Shown here piece after piece: positions 1 to 5,741 of a DNA stretch of 7,663 nt. The position numbers were made by a program, and so were the translations under genes. Origin of the DNA: VBAS01 sp964444975 (GTDB taxonomy: Bacteria > Bacteroidota > Bacteroidia > Chitinophagales > Chitinophagaceae); NCBI GenBank assembly GCA_964444975.1, contig CAYUJD010000116.1, positions 1 through 7,663 on the forward strand. Direction: 5' to 3'. Positions within the stretch are counted from its first letter, which is position 1; each line of letters starts with the position of its first letter. The notes beneath the pieces are model-generated. The model did no database searches, had not been told where the DNA came from, and saw only the letters and a list, made by a program, of their open reading frames with translations.

Positions 1-126
1 AGTCATCTGGATTTTTAACTCAAATGGCCCTCTTAGAATTTACAGGAAGACCCCACTTAATACCGATGGTCAAAAATGTGGATTTTTAGAGATGTCCTTA
101 AATGATTACAGGCGAAAACCGAATAA
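1..126. other. 3' flank of ilvA, no confident gene or terminator
   Basis: This A/T-rich stretch lies downstream of ilvA. The minus strand has stops in all frames, and I see no hairpin followed by a U-tract that would serve as an intrinsic terminator. On the plus strand one frame is open from the window edge (base 2) to a TAA at 128-130, which would give a 42-residue C-terminus overlapping the ilvA stop codon. A second plus frame is open to a TAG at 87-89. Because two frames are open over such a short distance, neither can be called as a gene. The 10-mer tggattttta occurs twice (8-17 and 79-88). Confidence 0.4.
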
Positions 127-1446
127 TTAAACTAAATAGCTGAACAGCGTATTGTCTTTTCCAATTTCGGTGTAGTTAATCTGGAATTTATTCATCTTCT
201 CCAGTAGCTTATCATAATCATCCCGGCTTTGCAGTTCGATGCCAACGAGGGCAGGGCCGGCTTCCTTGTTGTTCTTCTGCATATATTCAAACCGGGTGAT
301 ATCGTCGGTGGGGCCCAGCACATTGTTCACAAACTCCTTCAGCGCACCGGGGCGCTGGGCAAAGTTGATAAGGAAATAATGTTTCAGTCCTTCATATTGC
401 AGGCTGCGTTCTTTTATCTCCTGCATGCGGTCAATATCGTTGTTGCTGCCGCTTACAATGCACACCACATTCTTTCCTTTTATTTCCCCGGCATAATCGT
501 CCAGTGCAGCAATGGACAGGGCGCCGGCCGGCTCCACCACAATGGCATCTTCATTATAAAGTTTCAAAATCGTTGTACACACTTTTCCTTCGGGCACCAG
601 GTGCATATCATCCAGCACTTCTTTGCAGATTTCAAAAGTGATGTCACCAACACGTTTTACTGCGGCACCGTCCACAAAACGGTCAATATTTTCCAGCGTA
701 ACAGGAAACCCGTTCTTCAACGCTTCAAACATGGCGGGGGCGCCTTCGGGTTCCAGGCCGATGATTTTTGTTTTGGGTGAATAGGTTTTAAAATAAGAGC
801 CCACACCGGCGCTTAAGCCGCCGCCACCTACCGGCACAAACAAATAATCAATACATCCTCCGGCTCCTCCAAAGGAGGAGGGTAAGTCATCAAGTTGTTC
901 GAGAATTTCCACGGCCACCGTTCCCTGCCCTTCAATGATTCTGTAATCATCAAACGGGGGAATGAAGGTCATGCCGTTTTCTTCAGTATACTTTTTTGCA
1001 GCGGCTGCACAGTCATCATACGTATCGCCAACCAGTTTTATTTCCACGTTGCCGTCGCCATGCATCTGTGTCTGTTTTACTTTCTGGTTGGGAGTGATAA
1101 TGGGCATAAACACCACGCCTTTTGCATTCAGCTTTTTGCAGCTGAAGGCAAAACCTTGTGCATGATTGCCGGCACTGGCACACACTACCCCTTTATCCAG
1201 TTGTTCCTTCGGCAGGCTGCTCATCATATTATAAGCGCCACGCAGCTTGTAACTGCGCACTACCTGCAGGTCTTCTCTTTTGAGGTAAATATTACACTCA
1301 AATTTTTTGGAGAGATGACTGTTGCGCTGCATAGGTGTTCTGTGGACTACCTTTTTTAGCCGTAATGCAGCGGCCGTAAAATCTAACCCCCCCGCCCCTG
1401 AAGGGAGGCCATGAAGGGGCTGATACGTTGAATACACTTCTTTCAT
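127..1446 (-). CDS. ilvA: Threonine ammonia-lyase (threonine dehydratase), short form with ACT-like C-terminus
   Basis: This PLP enzyme (EC 4.3.1.19) deaminates L-threonine to 2-oxobutanoate, the committed step to isoleucine, in the cytoplasm. The 439-residue product has the fold-type II PLP domain over about residues 22-345. Visible motifs are KREDLQ (56-61), SYKLRG with the predicted PLP lysine K67, SAGNHAQG (91-98) and the phosphate-binding GGGG loop (207-210). Residues about 355-435 resemble the single ACT-like regulatory domain of short-form (THD1-type) enzymes, so isoleucine feedback is plausible but unproven. It is the last gene of the cluster and starts 9 bp after the ilvC stop. Two stretches look foreign to the family: residues 9-21 (LHGLPSGAGG-like) before the usual DFTAAALRLKKVVHRTP start, and residues 186-198 (DDLPSSFGGAGGC) just before the conserved IDYLFVPVGGGG strand and loop. 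Both are encoded by palindromic repeat elements. No frameshift is seen and the catalytic motifs are intact, so activity is expected. Confidence 0.95.
   Translation of the reverse strand: MKEVYSTYQPLHGLPSGAGGLDFTAAALRLKKVVHRTPMQRNSHLSKKFECNIYLKREDLQVVRSYKLRGAYNMMSSLPKEQLDKGVVCASAGNHAQGFAFSCKKLNAKGVVFMPIITPNQKVKQTQMHGDGNVEIKLVGDTYDDCAAAAKKYTEENGMTFIPPFDDYRIIEGQGTVAVEILEQLDDLPSSFGGAGGCIDYLFVPVGGGGLSAGVGSYFKTYSPKTKIIGLEPEGAPAMFEALKNGFPVTLENIDRFVDGAAVKRVGDITFEICKEVLDDMHLVPEGKVCTTILKLYNEDAIVVEPAGALSIAALDDYAGEIKGKNVVCIVSGSNNDIDRMQEIKERSLQYEGLKHYFLINFAQRPGALKEFVNNVLGPTDDITRFEYMQKNNKEAGPALVGIELQSRDDYDKLLEKMNKFQINYTEIGKDNTLFSYLV
856..885 (+). repeat. Palindromic element, in frame inside ilvA (copy 1)
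   Basis: The core is a perfect 7-bp stem with a 3-nt loop, CTCCTCC-AAA-GGAGGAG (864-880), preceded by CCTCCGG. The layout matches the other copies: a C-rich block, then a palindrome centred on AAA. It is read on the opposite strand as IlvA residues 188-197 (LPSSFGGAGG), immediately before the glycine-loop strand. It contains no stop in the frame used, and its length leaves the reading frame open. It is antisense to the orientation found in ilvD. Confidence 0.8.
1384..1420 (+). repeat. Palindromic element, in frame near ilvA N-terminus (copy 2)
   Basis: A run of C (1387-1393) is followed by CCCCTGAAGGGAGG (1395-1408) and a further AAGGGGC block (1414-1420). This gives the same C-block plus CCCCTnAAGGGG architecture as the intergenic copies. 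The segment encodes roughly residues 9-21 of IlvA, just upstream of the first residues that look conserved in the family. The stem is imperfect (CCCCT/AGGGA), which suggests partial decay. Confidence 0.75.
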
Positions 1447-1455
1447 TCGATTTTG

Positions 1456-2556
1456 TTAATTGACCGTCTCCAGTTTTGAAGATTTCTTTTCTTCCCCTTT
1501 AGAGGCAGGGGTTTGGTTTTCGGGTCTTAGACTTCTTACCGTTTTACCCGCCTGCCACAATTCACTTTCACGCAGCTCTTTCAGTTCTGCGCCCAGTTTT
1601 TCACGGTAGTCGGGTTGCGAATTGCTTTCGATGGAACGCCTGCTTTCATTGCCGGCGGCCACGCTGTCGTACAGTTCATTAAACACAGGCAGTGTTACAT
1701 CGCGGAAGCGTTTCCACCAGTCGAGGGCGCCACGCTGTGCTGTGGTGCTGCAGTTAGCATACATCCAGTCCATCCCGTTTTCTGCCACCAGCGGCATCAA
1801 TGACTGGGTGAGCTCTTCCACCGTTTCATTAAATGCTTCGGAAGGGGAGTGGCCCCGCTCACGCAGCACCTGGTATTGTGCTGCAAAAATTCCCTGGATG
1901 GCGCCCATCAGGGTTCCTCTTTCACCGGTCAAATCACTGAACACTTCCTTTTTAAAATCCGTTTCGAACAAATAACCGCTGCCCACAGCAATGCCGAGTG
2001 CAATCACTCTTTCAAAAGCACGGCCGGTGGCATCCTGGTAAATGGCATACGAGCTGTTCAAACCTCTTCCCTGTAAAAACATTCTGCGCAGGGAGGTACC
2101 GCTTCCTTTCGGTGCTACCAGGAAAACATCTACATCTTTCGGAGGAATGATGCCCGTTTGTTCATTGAACGTAATGCCAAAGCCATGCGAAAAGTATAAA
2201 GCTTTTCCGGGGGTTAAATATTCTTTTACTGTCGGCCACAGGGCAATCTGTGCCGCATCGCTCAGCAGGTAGCAGATGATGGTGCCACGCTGCAAAGCAT
2301 CTTCTATTTCAAACAAAGTTTTGCCGGGTACAAAACCATCAGCTACGGCTTTATCCCAGCTCTTGCTGTTTTTTCGCTGACCGACGATTACGTTGATTCC
2401 GTTGTCACGCTGGTTCAATGACTGGCCGGGGCCCTGTACACCGTAGCCGATGACTGCCACCGTTTCATTCTTCAGCACTTCCTGTGCTTTTGAAAGCGGA
2501 AATTCATCACGGGTCACTACGTTTTCAGTAACACCGCCGAAATTTAGTTTTGCCAT
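1456..2556 (-). CDS. ilvC: Ketol-acid reductoisomerase, fungal/mitochondrial-like type
   Basis: This NADPH-dependent enzyme (EC 1.1.1.86) converts acetolactate and acetohydroxybutyrate to the dihydroxy acids of the valine and isoleucine branches. The start is set at MAKLNFGGV (366 residues). An upstream in-frame ATG at 2691 would add 45 residues overlapping the GAF gene, without family resemblance. The Rossmann motif GYGVQGPGQSLN spans 37-48. HGFGITF (H124), FSDLTGERG (D208, E212), AFNETVEE (E244, E248) and CSTTAQRGALDW (269-280) supply the expected catalytic and metal-binding region. PKGSGTSLR, GRGLNSSYAIYQD and NSQPDYREKL resemble yeast Ilv5 as I remember it more than the long E. coli enzyme. 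The family-like sequence ends at RPENQ (345-349). The remaining 17 residues, rich in Lys, Glu and Ser, arise from a palindromic repeat plus flank. The leader is A-rich without a Shine-Dalgarno sequence. The ilvA start follows 9 bp after the stop. Confidence 0.95.
   Translation of the reverse strand: MAKLNFGGVTENVVTRDEFPLSKAQEVLKNETVAVIGYGVQGPGQSLNQRDNGINVIVGQRKNSKSWDKAVADGFVPGKTLFEIEDALQRGTIICYLLSDAAQIALWPTVKEYLTPGKALYFSHGFGITFNEQTGIIPPKDVDVFLVAPKGSGTSLRRMFLQGRGLNSSYAIYQDATGRAFERVIALGIAVGSGYLFETDFKKEVFSDLTGERGTLMGAIQGIFAAQYQVLRERGHSPSEAFNETVEELTQSLMPLVAENGMDWMYANCSTTAQRGALDWWKRFRDVTLPVFNELYDSVAAGNESRRSIESNSQPDYREKLGAELKELRESELWQAGKTVRSLRPENQTPASKGEEKKSSKLETVN
1489..1516 (-). repeat. Palindromic element forming the ilvC 3' end (copy 3)
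   Basis: On the minus strand this reads ACCCCTGCCTCTAAAGGGGA, matching the orientation and layout of the copy beside the ilvB stop (ACCCCTGT, then CCCCCTGAAGGGGG). CCCC at 1494-1497 pairs with GGGG at 1508-1511. It encodes TPASKGEEK, directly after the RPENQ where the yeast homologue is remembered to end, so the element appears to have displaced the original stop codon and extended the protein. The stem is more degenerate than in copies 1 and 7. Confidence 0.65.
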
Positions 2557-2593
2557 TGTATTTGTTTTTATGTTTTTATAATCGTTTACGCTG

Positions 2594-3043
2594 TCAGTTG
2601 TTTTTCCATAACGGCCGGATGGCTTTGGCGCAATCTTCAAGAAAAGCTGCATCTTCAGCACCGAAGGTGTTTTTGGTTTCACTTTCGGCATCTATGGTGC
2701 CGATTACCGTATCGCCGTCTTCTGCAAAAACCGGTACTACAATTTCCGATTCCGTATTGCTGAAGGTGAGAATGTAATCTTCATCCTTGTTCACATCGTT
2801 TACAACCACTGTTTTTTTCTGCATCACCGCTCTCCCGTTCAGTCCTTTGTTCCGCGGGAAGGAAGTGAAAGCGGGTTCCGTTCTTCCCGCCGAGGCGATG
2901 AGGGCTATTTCCTTTTCTTTTACATCGTACAATCCCACCCAGGAATAATGTCGTGCCTGGCGGATGCGGTCAGCAATCAGCCGCGCTGTTTCATGGCGCG
3001 GATGCGCTGCGCCAAAGATTTCAGTAAAAGATATTTTTTCCAT
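2594..3043 (-). CDS. GAF-domain protein, free-Met-sulfoxide-reductase-like but lacking its cysteines
   Basis: This 149-residue cytoplasmic protein is a single GAF domain (about 15-145), with no signal peptide or membrane segment. Residues YSWVGLYDV (33-41), PAFTSFPRNKGLNG (57-70), VVNDV (80-84), SEIVVPVF (99-106) and VIGTIDAES (113-121) follow the fRMsr/YebR pattern closely. The three cysteines of that enzyme (E. coli C84, C94, C118 as remembered) align with F59, N69 and T93, and the only cysteine is C138. Methionine-sulfoxide reduction by the known mechanism is therefore unlikely, and ligand sensing is a reasonable inference. The start MEKISF, 13 bp after the ilvN stop, is preferred to an upstream ATG at 3097 that would overlap ilvN by 41 bp. 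Its place between ilvN and ilvC suggests a role tied to the pathway. No DNA-binding domain is present, so it would need a partner to act on transcription. Confidence 0.85.
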   Translation of the reverse strand: MEKISFTEIFGAAHPRHETARLIADRIRQARHYSWVGLYDVKEKEIALIASAGRTEPAFTSFPRNKGLNGRAVMQKKTVVVNDVNKDEDYILTFSNTESEIVVPVFAEDGDTVIGTIDAESETKNTFGAEDAAFLEDCAKAIRPLWKNN

Positions 3044-3056
3044 AACAGGATGTTTT

Positions 3057-3647
3057 TTACATACTGAAAACTTTTTCCTGTTCACCGAGGTACTCATTTT
3101 CTACTACTACCTCGCCTGGTTCTATTTTCTCAAATTGTTTCAGTTTATTATGAAATCCATCGCTGTTTTTGATAATGGCCACCCTGGCGCTGCGAACGAA
3201 TTCGATGAGCCCGTAAGGCTCCAGCACTTTTATCAGTTTGTCGGTTTCTTCGCGGTGGCCGGCCACTTCGAATACCGTGTAGTCTTTGCGTATCACCACT
3301 GCTTTGGCGCCGTATTCACGAAGTAATCTTTCCACTTTCACTTCTTCGGCAATCACATTGGTGGGTACTTTGTACAAAGCCAGCTCCTGCCACACAATTT
3401 CTTCGTTGGTATTGTAGTAGGCTTTCAGCACTTCCACCTGCTTTTCGATGTGGCGGCAGAGCTTGCGCACCACGTCTTCCGTTTCGTTGATGACGATGGT
3501 GAAGCGGTGTAAACTGTCCACCTCGCTGGGGGACGTGTTGAGGCTTTCCACATTAATCTTTCTTCTGGAAAAAATAATGGCAATACGGTTGAGCAAACCC
3601 ACCTGGTTTTCGGTGTAAACGGTGATGGTATATTCTTGTTTTGTCAT
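3057..3647 (-). CDS. ilvN: Acetolactate synthase, regulatory small subunit
   Basis: This is the regulatory partner of IlvB. The small subunit binds branched-chain amino acids through its ACT domain, stimulates the large subunit and confers feedback inhibition. The 196-residue product has an ACT domain over about residues 5-80 (YTITVYTENQVGLLNRIAIIFSRR, INVESLNTSPSE). A second small-subunit C-terminal domain spans about 85-160, ending in GLIEFVRSARVAI, and a short acidic tail follows. I chose MTKQEYTITV as the start. An in-frame ATG four codons upstream (3657-3659) lies inside a palindromic repeat and adds only GVF, so it is less likely. A hairpin formed by that repeat ends about 12 nt before the chosen start. 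The gene is separated from ilvB by an unusually long 220-bp spacer and from the GAF gene by 13 bp. The order ilvB-ilvN is the usual one. Confidence 0.94.
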   Translation of the reverse strand: MTKQEYTITVYTENQVGLLNRIAIIFSRRKINVESLNTSPSEVDSLHRFTIVINETEDVVRKLCRHIEKQVEVLKAYYNTNEEIVWQELALYKVPTNVIAEEVKVERLLREYGAKAVVIRKDYTVFEVAGHREETDKLIKVLEPYGLIEFVRSARVAIIKNSDGFHNKLKQFEKIEPGEVVVENEYLGEQEKVFSM

Positions 3648-3650
3648 AAA

Positions 3651-3678
3651 TACCCCCATCCCCTAAAGGGGAGTTTAG
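3651..3678 (+). repeat. Palindromic element ahead of ilvN (copy 4)
   Basis: A CCCCC block (3653-3657) is followed by CCCC-TAAA-GGGG (3660-3671) and AGTTTAGAT. In the ilvN mRNA the hairpin would sit about 12 nt upstream of the start codon, and the following GGGGG could compete for the same C-block. It aligns, in inverted orientation, with the copy at the other end of the ilvB-ilvN spacer. Confidence 0.8.
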
Positions 3679-3729
3679 ATACACTCAGTTTTAAAAGTGT
3701 GTTTTATAATGTTCATTAGTATTTATGTA

Positions 3730-3783
3730 GTTGAAGTGTGCGACGCAAGGGACGATGATATCAGTACCCAGGCTGGTAACACA
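3730..3783 (+). repeat. Second repeat family, spacer copy (GTTGAAGTGTGCGACGCAAG)
   Basis: This stretch in the ilvB-ilvN spacer aligns over about 54 bp with the minus strand at 7556-7609, upstream of ilvD. Shared blocks are TTGAA, GCG(A/T)CGCAA, GGA, AGTA, CC and GCTG, interrupted by small indels. It has no open frame resembling a protein. From memory, sequences with the GCGACGCAACGGA core recur between genes in Chitinophagaceae-like genomes, but I cannot confirm that here. Confidence 0.5.
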
Positions 3784-3837
3784 ATCAATCAACTAACATC
3801 TATAAAGAACTTATCAAATATTGGAAGTATAACCGAC

Positions 3838-3867
3838 CTAAGTTCCCCCTTCAGGGGGACAGGGGTA
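3838..3867 (-). repeat. Palindromic element abutting the ilvB stop (copy 5)
   Basis: On the transcribed (minus) strand, directly after the ilvB TAA, it reads TACCCCTGT, then CCCCC-TGAA-GGGGG and AACTTAG. The 5-bp GC stem at 3845-3858 has a tetraloop and is not followed by a U-run, so it is not a classical terminator. It could act as a 3' stabiliser or pause site. It is in the same orientation as the copy in ilvC and inverted relative to the copy at 3651-3678. Confidence 0.8.
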
Positions 3868-5652
3868 TTATACTTCATCTTTTCCTAAAACTATCTCAGC
3901 CACGCCTCTTCCCTGCGGCACCATCGGGAACACATTGTTTTCCTTGCCCACCTGTACTTCAAGCAGGTAACTTCCTTTGTGGTTTAGCATTTCCTTTAAT
4001 GCGTTCTTCAGCTGCTCTCGCCTGGAAACTGCGCTGGCTGCAATGCCGTAACCTTTTGCCACCTGCACAAAATCGGGACTTTCAATTTCCACAAATGAAT
4101 AACGGTGTTTATGAAACAACTCCTGCCACTGGCGCACCATGCCGAGAAAATTGTTATTGAGAATAATGATTTTTATTTCGGGTTTAAATTGCATCACCGT
4201 GCCAAGCTCTTGTATCGTCATTTGGAAACCGCCATCGCCAATAACGGCAATAATAGTGCGGTGCGGCGCTCCAAACCAGGCGCCGATGGCAGCAGGCAAT
4301 GCATAGCCCATGGTGCCCAGCCCGCCGCTGGTGATATTGCTTTTACTGCTATTGTACTTTGCATAACGGCAGGTTATCATCTGGTGCTGGCCCACATCGG
4401 TTACAATTACTGCAACGCCGTTTGTGAGTTCATTAAGGGCAGAAATCACTTCACCCATCGTCAGAATTTCACCCGATGGATTCAATTCGGTTTTGATGCA
4501 CATCGCTTCTTCTTTCTTCATGCAATCCCTGAAACGCTGCCTCCATTCGGGGTACGATTTTTTTTGCAGCAGTTCGGTGAGCAGCGGCAATGTTTCTTTA
4601 CAATCGCCCCACACAGGCACGGTGGTTTTTACATTCTTGTCAATTTCGGCCGGGTCAATATCGAGATGAATCACCTTTGCCTGCCTGGCGTACTTATCCA
4701 GCCGGCCGGTGACGCGGTCGTCGAAACGCATGCCCACGGCAATCAGCACATCACATTCATTGGTGAGCACATTGGGTCCATAGTTGCCGTGCATGCCCAG
4801 CATGCCCACTGCATTCGGATGATCAGTAGGTATGGCGCTCATGCCCATGATGGTCCAGGCAGCGGGAATACCGCTCTTTTCAAGAAAAGCCTGGAATTCT
4901 TTTTCGGCTTTGCCAAGAATCACACCCTGGCCAAATATCACAAAGGGTCTTTCGGCTTCATTAATGAGTTTGGCTGCCTGCTCAATATATTCTTTGCGTA
5001 CAATCGGTTTGGGACGATAACTGCGGATATGATTGCATTTTTCATACTCCCTGGACTCTAGCATCTGTAGTTGTGCATTCTTGGTAATGTCAATCACCAC
5101 GGGGCCGGGGCGGCCGCTGCCGGCAATGTAAAATGCTTTGGCCAGCACATGGGGAATTTCATTGGCATCCGTCACCTGGTAATTCCATTTGGTAACAGGC
5201 GTGGTAATGTTTATCACATCCGTTTCCTGGAAAGCATCGGTACCCAGCAGGTGAGCAAATACCTGGCCGGTGATGCATACTACAGGCGTGGAGTCAATCA
5301 TGGCATCGGCAAGACCGGTAACAAGGTTGGTGGCGCCGGGTCCGCTGGTGGCAAACACTACACCGGTTTTGCCGCTCACCCGTGCATATCCTTGTGCAGC
5401 ATGAATGGCGCCCTGCTCATGACGGACAAGTATGTGCTTTACCTTGTCATGGTAATCGTACAGCGAATCATAAATAGGCATGATAGCGCCGCCCGGATAA
5501 CCAAAGATGGTATCTACGCCTTCGGCAACAAGTGCACGCATCACGGCTTCGCTGCCGGGGATTGTGGCCCCCTCCAAATTTTCACCGGTAGGGGAGACTT
5601 TTGAAGCTTCACCTCGTTTGGTGATTTCTTTTTTTAATGCCAGGGTATCCAT
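3868..5652 (-). CDS. ilvB: Acetolactate synthase, catalytic large subunit
   Basis: This ThDP- and FAD-dependent enzyme (EC 2.2.1.6) condenses pyruvate with a second pyruvate (valine) or with 2-oxobutanoate (isoleucine). The 594 residues show the three-domain ThDP layout. The N-terminal Pyr domain has FGYPGGAIMPIYD (50-62), RHEQGAIHAA with the predicted catalytic glutamate E79, and FATSGPGATN (100-109). The central FAD-associated domain has GMRFDDRVTG (307-316). The C-terminal PP domain carries the ThDP/Mg motif from GDGGF (472-476) through NN (499-500), then NFLGMVRQWQ (501-510). The start is ATG at 5652; 8 nt upstream begins a 7-bp tandem array, and no Shine-Dalgarno sequence is seen. Residues about 16-29 (including SPTGENLEGA) precede the conserved IPGSEAV and come from a repeat element. 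ilvN follows after 220 bp. Catalytic motifs are complete, so the enzyme should be functional. Confidence 0.96.
   Translation of the reverse strand: MDTLALKKEITKRGEASKVSPTGENLEGATIPGSEAVMRALVAEGVDTIFGYPGGAIMPIYDSLYDYHDKVKHILVRHEQGAIHAAQGYARVSGKTGVVFATSGPGATNLVTGLADAMIDSTPVVCITGQVFAHLLGTDAFQETDVINITTPVTKWNYQVTDANEIPHVLAKAFYIAGSGRPGPVVIDITKNAQLQMLESREYEKCNHIRSYRPKPIVRKEYIEQAAKLINEAERPFVIFGQGVILGKAEKEFQAFLEKSGIPAAWTIMGMSAIPTDHPNAVGMLGMHGNYGPNVLTNECDVLIAVGMRFDDRVTGRLDKYARQAKVIHLDIDPAEIDKNVKTTVPVWGDCKETLPLLTELLQKKSYPEWRQRFRDCMKKEEAMCIKTELNPSGEILTMGEVISALNELTNGVAVIVTDVGQHQMITCRYAKYNSSKSNITSGGLGTMGYALPAAIGAWFGAPHRTIIAVIGDGGFQMTIQELGTVMQFKPEIKIIILNNNFLGMVRQWQELFHKHRYSFVEIESPDFVQVAKGYGIAASAVSRREQLKNALKEMLNHKGSYLLEVQVGKENNVFPMVPQGRGVAEIVLGKDEV
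5566..5607 (+). repeat. Diverged palindromic element in ilvB N-terminus (copy 6)
   Basis: A CCCCCTCC block (5568-5575) is followed by an A/T spacer, then TCACCGGTAGGGGAGACTTT. CCCCT (5569-5573) can pair with AGGGG (5590-5594) around a 16-nt loop, and ACCGGT in the loop is itself palindromic. On the coding strand it gives AGTCTCCCC..GGAGGGGGC, read as SPTGENLEGA (residues 20-29). It differs from copies 1-5 and 7 in having a longer, less paired centre, so it is either a decayed copy or a sister subfamily. Confidence 0.6.
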
Positions 5653-5660
5653 AAAGGAGT

Positions 5661-5709
5661 AATTTTTAATTTTTATTGTTCAATGCGCAATGCTCAGTGC
5701 TTAATGCTC
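5661..5709 (-). repeat. Seven-unit 7-bp tandem array upstream of ilvB
   Basis: On the coding strand the 49 bp divide exactly into seven heptamers related to GAGCATT. Two are identical to it (5703-5709 and 5689-5695). GCGCATT differs at one base. AAGCACT and GAACAAT differ at two or three. The two closest to ilvB are both AAAAATT. The array ends 8 nt before the ilvB start codon, so it makes up most of the 89-bp ilvD-ilvB spacer. A gradient from GC-containing to A-rich units runs toward the start. Its function is unknown. A role as the A-rich initiation leader, or slippage-driven tuning of spacing, are possibilities. Confidence 0.7.
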
Positions 5710-5741
5710 AAGTTTTGGTCACATCATCAATCAACCACTCA

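Noticed and set aside
2..130. A partial plus-strand gene ending at TAA 128-130
   Set aside because: Only 42 codons are visible, a second plus frame is also open for 28 codons, and the translation is not recognisable, so it cannot be told from chance without the flanking sequence.
2557..2691. An N-terminally longer ilvC (start at 2691)
   Set aside because: The extra 45 residues overlap the GAF gene and resemble nothing in the family. MAKLNFGG at 2556 is the typical start, with an A-rich leader.
2594..3043. Calling the GAF gene msrC/fRMsr
   Set aside because: The overall pattern fits, but all three cysteines needed for that reaction are replaced, so the enzyme name would be misleading.
3044..3097. 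A longer GAF protein starting at 3097
   Set aside because: It would overlap ilvN by 41 bp and add 18 residues (MSTSVNRKK...) without GAF similarity. The ATG at 3043 sits neatly 13 bp after the ilvN stop.
3800..3830. A Bacteroidota-type promoter (TAnnTTTG) ahead of ilvN in the spacer, near AATATTTG
   Set aside because: The TA of the consensus is not matched and no TTTG-like -33 element is found at the right distance.
3838..3867. The GC hairpin after ilvB as a Rho-independent terminator
   Set aside because: The stem is only 5 bp, no U-tract follows on the transcribed strand, and the same element occurs inside coding regions, so its presence here is better explained as a repeat.
3697..3888. 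A 63-codon plus-strand ORF in the ilvB-ilvN spacer
   Set aside because: It runs through two repeat elements and into the antisense of ilvB, and its translation has no protein-like features.
4105..5061. A 318-codon plus-strand frame antisense to ilvB, and similar long antisense frames over ilvA and ilvD
   Set aside because: They lie opposite well-supported enzyme genes, are rich in His, Cys and Phe in the way reverse-frame shadows are, and show no recognisable domain.
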